Source of the DNA: an uncultured Lachnospiraceae bacterium | GTDB lineage: Bacteria; Bacillota; Clostridia; Lachnospirales; Lachnospiraceae | NCBI GenBank assembly: GCA_910580195.1 | Contig: CAJTWA010000001.1 | Coordinates: 62,001 to 126,000 of the forward strand | DNA length: 64,000 bases | Reading direction: 5' to 3' | In this document: piece by piece, positions 60,659 through 64,000 of the stretch | How positions within the stretch are numbered: the stretch's first letter is position 1 | Layout: each line of letters begins with the position of its first letter | Made by a program: the position numbers and the translations under genes | Notes under the pieces: model-generated | Told to the model about the DNA's origin: nothing | The model's input: the letters and a program-made list of their open reading frames with translations, nothing else | The model's database searches: none

Positions 60659-61741
60659 ATGAGCAAAATTATTTTAACAGGCGACAGGCCCACCGGAAAG
60701 CTCCACGTAGGCCACTACGTAGGCTCCCTGCGCCGCAGGGTGGAATTGCAGGAATCCGGCGGATACGACAAAATATTCATTATGATTGCAGACGCCCAAG
60801 CCCTGACAGACAACGCAGACAACCCAGAAAAAGTACGCCAGAACGTAGTGGAAGTGGCTTTGGATTACATGGCCTGCGGCTTAGACCCGGAGAAATCCAC
60901 CTTATTTATCCAATCCCAGATTCCACAGCTCTGCGAGCTTTCCTTTTATTACATGAACCTTGTGACCGTATCGAGGCTCCAGCGCAACCCCACCGTCAAG
61001 GCAGAAATCCAGATGCGCAATTTTGAGGCCAGCATACCCGTAGGGTTTTTCACCTACCCTATCAGCCAAGCCGCAGACATTACCGCATTTGGGGCAACCA
61101 CCGTCCCGGTAGGGGAAGACCAGATGCCTATGATAGAGCAGACGAGGGAAATTGTGCACAAATTCAACACAGTATATGGGGAAACCTTGGTAGAGCCCCA
61201 AATCCTCCTGCCGGAAAACCAAGCATGCATGCGCCTTCCCGGCACGGACGGCAAAGCCAAGATGAGCAAGTCCTTGGGCAACTGCATTTACCTTTCCGAA
61301 GAACCGGAGGAAATCAAGAAAAAAGTCATGAGCATGTTTACCGACCCCAACCACCTGCGGGTAGACGACCCCGGTTCCCTCGAAGGGAACACGGTATTTA
61401 CCTATCTGGATGCGTTCTGCAAGGAAGAGCATTTTGGGCGTTACCTGCCGGAATATGCGAATCTGGACGAACTGAAAGCCCACTACCAGAGGGGCGGCCT
61501 CGGGGACGTGAAAGTGAAGAAATTTTTAAACAATGTGCTCCAAGAAGCATTAGAGCCCATCCGCACCCGCCGCAAAGAGCTCCAGAAAGATATCCCCTAT
61601 ATTTACGAGGTCTTGAAAAAGGGCAGCCAAGAAGCAGAAAAAACAGCAGCCCAGACCTTGGAAAACGTGCGGAATTCCATGAAAATCAATTACTTTTCCG
61701 ACATGGAATTAATCCAAAGCCAGTCAGAAAAATTTAAGTAA
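60659..61741 (+). CDS. trpS: Tryptophan-tRNA ligase
   Basis: 360 aa. HIGH-type motif GKLHVGHYVGS (residues 13-23) and KMSKS at 201-205 (GKAKMSKSLGN); IADAQALTDN and MIEQTREIV are also typical. Charges tRNA-Trp. ATG follows GTGAGGAACAGG. No T-box leader fits in the 112-base gap before it. Confidence 0.97.
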   Translation: MSKIILTGDRPTGKLHVGHYVGSLRRRVELQESGGYDKIFIMIADAQALTDNADNPEKVRQNVVEVALDYMACGLDPEKSTLFIQSQIPQLCELSFYYMNLVTVSRLQRNPTVKAEIQMRNFEASIPVGFFTYPISQAADITAFGATTVPVGEDQMPMIEQTREIVHKFNTVYGETLVEPQILLPENQACMRLPGTDGKAKMSKSLGNCIYLSEEPEEIKKKVMSMFTDPNHLRVDDPGSLEGNTVFTYLDAFCKEEHFGRYLPEYANLDELKAHYQRGGLGDVKVKKFLNNVLQEALEPIRTRRKELQKDIPYIYEVLKKGSQEAEKTAAQTLENVRNSMKINYFSDMELIQSQSEKFK

Positions 61742-61798
61742 GCACGCCCAGCCAATGAATGGCAGGGCCAATATCCCAATAGGAATCAGGCACAATAA

Positions 61799-61828
61799 GG
61801 CTGGAAACTGAATGAAAGGTTTCCAGCC
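61799..61828 (+). terminator. Hairpin after trpS
   Basis: GGCTGGAAAC and GTTTCCAGCC, 10-bp perfect stem, 10-base loop. No T-run follows (CCCCGAAG), so it may be weak or a stability element. Confidence 0.5.
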
Positions 61829-61895
61829 CCGAAGTGTGTTAGGAATCAGAACTGGCTAAAATATATCGGAAAGATTTTTTTGAGGAGGATGGATC

Positions 61896-62186
61896 ATGAG
61901 TGAATTGAAAGAATTTTTAGAAGAACAATTACAAGATCGGGAATTTAGGAAGGAATGGGAAAATATCCAACCAGAAATGGATGTAATCCGCGCAATTGTA
62001 GACGCTAGGATTTCGCAAAACCTTACACAAAAAGAACTTGCCGACAGAACAGGAATCAATCAGGCAGATATTAGTAAACTGGAGAATGGGACGCGGAATC
62101 CATCTTTAAACTTATTGAAACGTCTTGCAGACGGAATGGGAATGGCTTTGAAGCTGGAATTTATTCCGAAAAACATGGTAAAATGA
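61896..62186 (+). CDS. XRE/HigA-type helix-turn-helix protein
   Basis: 96 aa. HTH in LTQKELADRTGINQADISKLENGTRNPSLNLLKRLADGMGM (residues about 44-84). Similar in size and N-terminal part (EFLEEQLQDREFRKEWE) to antitoxins of HigBA-type pairs, but no toxin gene lies on either side. AGGAGGATGGATC precedes the ATG. Confidence 0.82.
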   Translation: MSELKEFLEEQLQDREFRKEWENIQPEMDVIRAIVDARISQNLTQKELADRTGINQADISKLENGTRNPSLNLLKRLADGMGMALKLEFIPKNMVK

Positions 62187-62360
62187 AAAAGGGAAATTTG
62201 TGAAGAATACAACCAACCATTATGATATGGAAGTGCTTTGCAAAAGATTTTCAATTTTCCATAAAGTTTTCTGCTTATCCCAAAATGTAAACGTCTATCC
62301 CCCGCATGTCTTTCATATAATTTAAGTGAAAAATACAACCCCAATATGGAAGAACAAAAC

Positions 62361-63896
62361 ATGCAGACTTTTCATCACAAAAATAATCCCAAACGGAAAA
62401 TAACAGCCCAATCCCTACAAAAGAAAACATATGCCGCAATAGCTTTATCCCTGCTCCTGCCCCTGTCGTCTGCTTTTGGCGTCTGGACAGCTTTCGCAAG
62501 CCCAGAAACCGTACAGGCACAGGAAGTACAGCAGCCCGCAGAGGAAAGCCAGCAATCCGCAGGGCTCCAGCCCGCAGAGGATAGCCAGCAGCCTACAGAC
62601 GTGCAGCCCGCAGAGGATAGCCAGCAGCCTACAGACGTGCAGCCAGCAGAGGATGGCCAGCAGTCCGCAGAAGCGCAGCCGGCAGAGGATAGCCAGCAAT
62701 CCGCAGAAGCGCAGCCCGCCCAAGACGCCCAGCCAGAAGAAACCCTCCCGGCTTCCTCCCAGCCAGATTTCACCCTATACGCCAAATCTGCCGTCCTAAT
62801 GGACGCAGCAACCGGCAGGGTGCTCTACGAAAAGAACGGCTACGAGCACATGCCAAACGCCAGCACCACCAAAATCATGACCTGCATCCTTGCACTGGAA
62901 GAAGGGAACCTAGAGGATGAAGTAAAAGTCACAAGCTACGCCGCCTCCATGCCCCAAGTGCGCCTTGGCATGTCCAAGGAGGACAGTTTCCGCCTGAAAG
63001 ACCTCCTCTATTCCCTGATGTTGGAATCCCACAACGATTCCGCCGTTGCCATTGCAGAGCACATCGGCGGCTCCGTAGAAGGGTTCGCAGGGAAAATGAA
63101 CCAAAAGGCCAAGGAACTGGGCTGCAAGGACACTTATTTCATCACCCCAAACGGCCTTGACGCCAGCGACGGGACAGGGGTGCACGGCACCACGGCGGAA
63201 GATTTGGCAAAAATCATGGCCTACTGCGTGAAAAACGAATCTTTCTTGGAAATCACCCAGACCCCCAGCTACCAGTTTACCAACCTTGCCGGGACCAAGC
63301 ATTTCAACTGCAATAACCACAACGCATTTTTACAGATGATGGAAGGCGCACTGTCCGGCAAAACCGGGTTTACCGGAAATGCAGGCTACTGCTACGTAGG
63401 CGCGCTCCGCCGGGACGACCGTACTTTTATTGTAGCCCTTTTAGCCTGCGGCTGGCCCAACAACAAGACTTATAAATGGTTCGATACCCGTGCCCTGATG
63501 GAGTATGGCTTGGAAAATTACCATTGCGAGGACGTATACGAGTACGACCGGGAATTTGCCCCAGTAAAAATAGAACAGGCAGAGCCGGAAAACGGCAGGC
63601 TTTACCAAGACGTCACGGTTCCCCTGAAAATAAAGGAAGAAAGGATCCGCGTCTTGAAGCGCGCCGACGAGGAAATCCGCACCATCTACGAAATCCCGGA
63701 AACGGCCAAAGCCCCCATCAAGGAAGGCCAGCAGCTTGGGAAAGTGACGTATTACTTAGGGGAACGCCAGATTGCAGAAGTCCCCGTATATGCCGCCAAG
63801 GCCGCCAAGGAACTGAAGCCTTCTTGGTATAAAGAGTATCTTTTAAAATTGTTTTTTATGGAAAAAGAGCTCTATTTTGGGCAAGAGGAGAGCTAG
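62361..63896 (+). CDS. D-alanyl-D-alanine carboxypeptidase (PBP5/DacA type)
   Basis: 511 aa secreted serine peptidase family S11, trimming pentapeptides in peptidoglycan. N-terminal signal/anchor helix IALSLLLPLSSAFGVWTAFA, then a Gln/Pro/Ala/Glu repeat region (about 50-130, repeat unit QPAEDSQQPTDV, 12 residues). Active-site motifs are all present: STTK in NASTTKIMTC, SHN in LESHNDSAVAI, and KTG in LSGKTGFTGNAGYC. C-terminal beta domain and a hydrophobic/charged tail. Start at 62361 uses GGAAGA; 62346 is also possible. The repeats resemble those of wall-spanning linkers. Confidence 0.9.
   Translation: MQTFHHKNNPKRKITAQSLQKKTYAAIALSLLLPLSSAFGVWTAFASPETVQAQEVQQPAEESQQSAGLQPAEDSQQPTDVQPAEDSQQPTDVQPAEDGQQSAEAQPAEDSQQSAEAQPAQDAQPEETLPASSQPDFTLYAKSAVLMDAATGRVLYEKNGYEHMPNASTTKIMTCILALEEGNLEDEVKVTSYAASMPQVRLGMSKEDSFRLKDLLYSLMLESHNDSAVAIAEHIGGSVEGFAGKMNQKAKELGCKDTYFITPNGLDASDGTGVHGTTAEDLAKIMAYCVKNESFLEITQTPSYQFTNLAGTKHFNCNNHNAFLQMMEGALSGKTGFTGNAGYCYVGALRRDDRTFIVALLACGWPNNKTYKWFDTRALMEYGLENYHCEDVYEYDREFAPVKIEQAEPENGRLYQDVTVPLKIKEERIRVLKRADEEIRTIYEIPETAKAPIKEGQQLGKVTYYLGERQIAEVPVYAAKAAKELKPSWYKEYLLKLFFMEKELYFGQEES
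62550..62730 (+). repeat. In-frame 36-bp tandem repeats in the carboxypeptidase gene
   Basis: About five units around GCAGAGGATAGCCAGCAG coding for the linker PAEDSQQ; units alternate the following PTDV and SAEA. Confidence 0.8.
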
Positions 63897-64000
63897 AGTG
63901 TGCCTGAAAATTCATTCCCGCAATCTGCCGTCCCACTTCACACCAGCTTTCATGCTGAATTTCGTCAATGTAGCCCACTACACCTCCCAAATTCAGCATA

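Noticed and set aside
62221..62361. A toxin gene as partner for the HTH protein at 61896
   Set aside because: No frame on either side has the size or motifs of a HigB/RelE toxin.

Overview
The window looks like a chromosomal segment of a Gram-positive, low-to-medium GC Clostridia member, most likely Lachnospiraceae. The signs are strong AGGAGG ribosome sites, a CIRCE-controlled hrcA-grpE-dnaK-dnaJ operon, a LicT-type antiterminated PTS operon, several lipobox lipoproteins, and families common in gut Clostridia (AAA/PD-(D/E)XK proteins, Rpn nucleases, transglutaminase/Fn3 secreted proteins). Identity to any named strain cannot be judged from sequence alone.

Layout. 0.2-2.1 kb: an oligopeptide-binding lipoprotein. 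2.3-6.7 kb (minus strand): a polyamine importer (cupin regulator, potA, potB, potC, potD). 6.7-9.8 kb: repeats, a tRNA-Thr, a phosphopantetheinyl transferase and a hypothetical gene. 9.8-16.9 kb (minus strand): a nitrate/sulfonate/taurine-type ABC importer whose ATPase gene is split exactly in its Walker A motif by a 5,546-bp element. The element carries its own large serine recombinase, an AAA/PD-(D/E)XK protein, an Rpn fragment and a PIN-domain toxin-antitoxin pair. 17.0-24.6 kb: a LacI regulator divergent from a sugar operon (oxidoreductase, isomerase, ABC importer). 24.8-30.3 kb: heat-shock operon. 30.4-37.7 kb: a TauE/SafE permease, an alpha-glucoside PTS operon (IIA, LicT, IIBC, GH4 hydrolase) and an amidohydrolase.

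37.8-41.8 kb: a frameshifted Rpn nuclease, small hypothetical genes, and a GNAT acetyltransferase behind a promoter, a 20-codon leader peptide and a terminator hairpin. 42.0-48.9 kb: a LytTR regulator with an altered receiver, a tiny Trp-rich cationic peptide ORF, a small secreted protein, two tandem lipoproteins and a two-permease ABC-2 exporter; this reads as one peptide/export/immunity-like unit. 48.9-50.7 kb: a second AAA/PD-(D/E)XK gene. 50.7-60.6 kb: an array of large secreted transglutaminase-like proteins (two intact, one frameshifted, one chimeric remnant) interrupted by a RelE-type toxin-antitoxin pair. 60.6-64 kb: trpS, an orphan HTH gene and a D-Ala-D-Ala carboxypeptidase.

The strongest observation is the serine-recombinase element. 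Both ends share the 6-bp core TTGCCG. Removing it joins the two ATPase pieces in frame into a 255-codon gene with a perfect GPSGCGKST motif. Joining the element's ends rebuilds a palindromic attP. The second most interesting region is the LytTR/peptide/lipoprotein/ABC-2 cluster.
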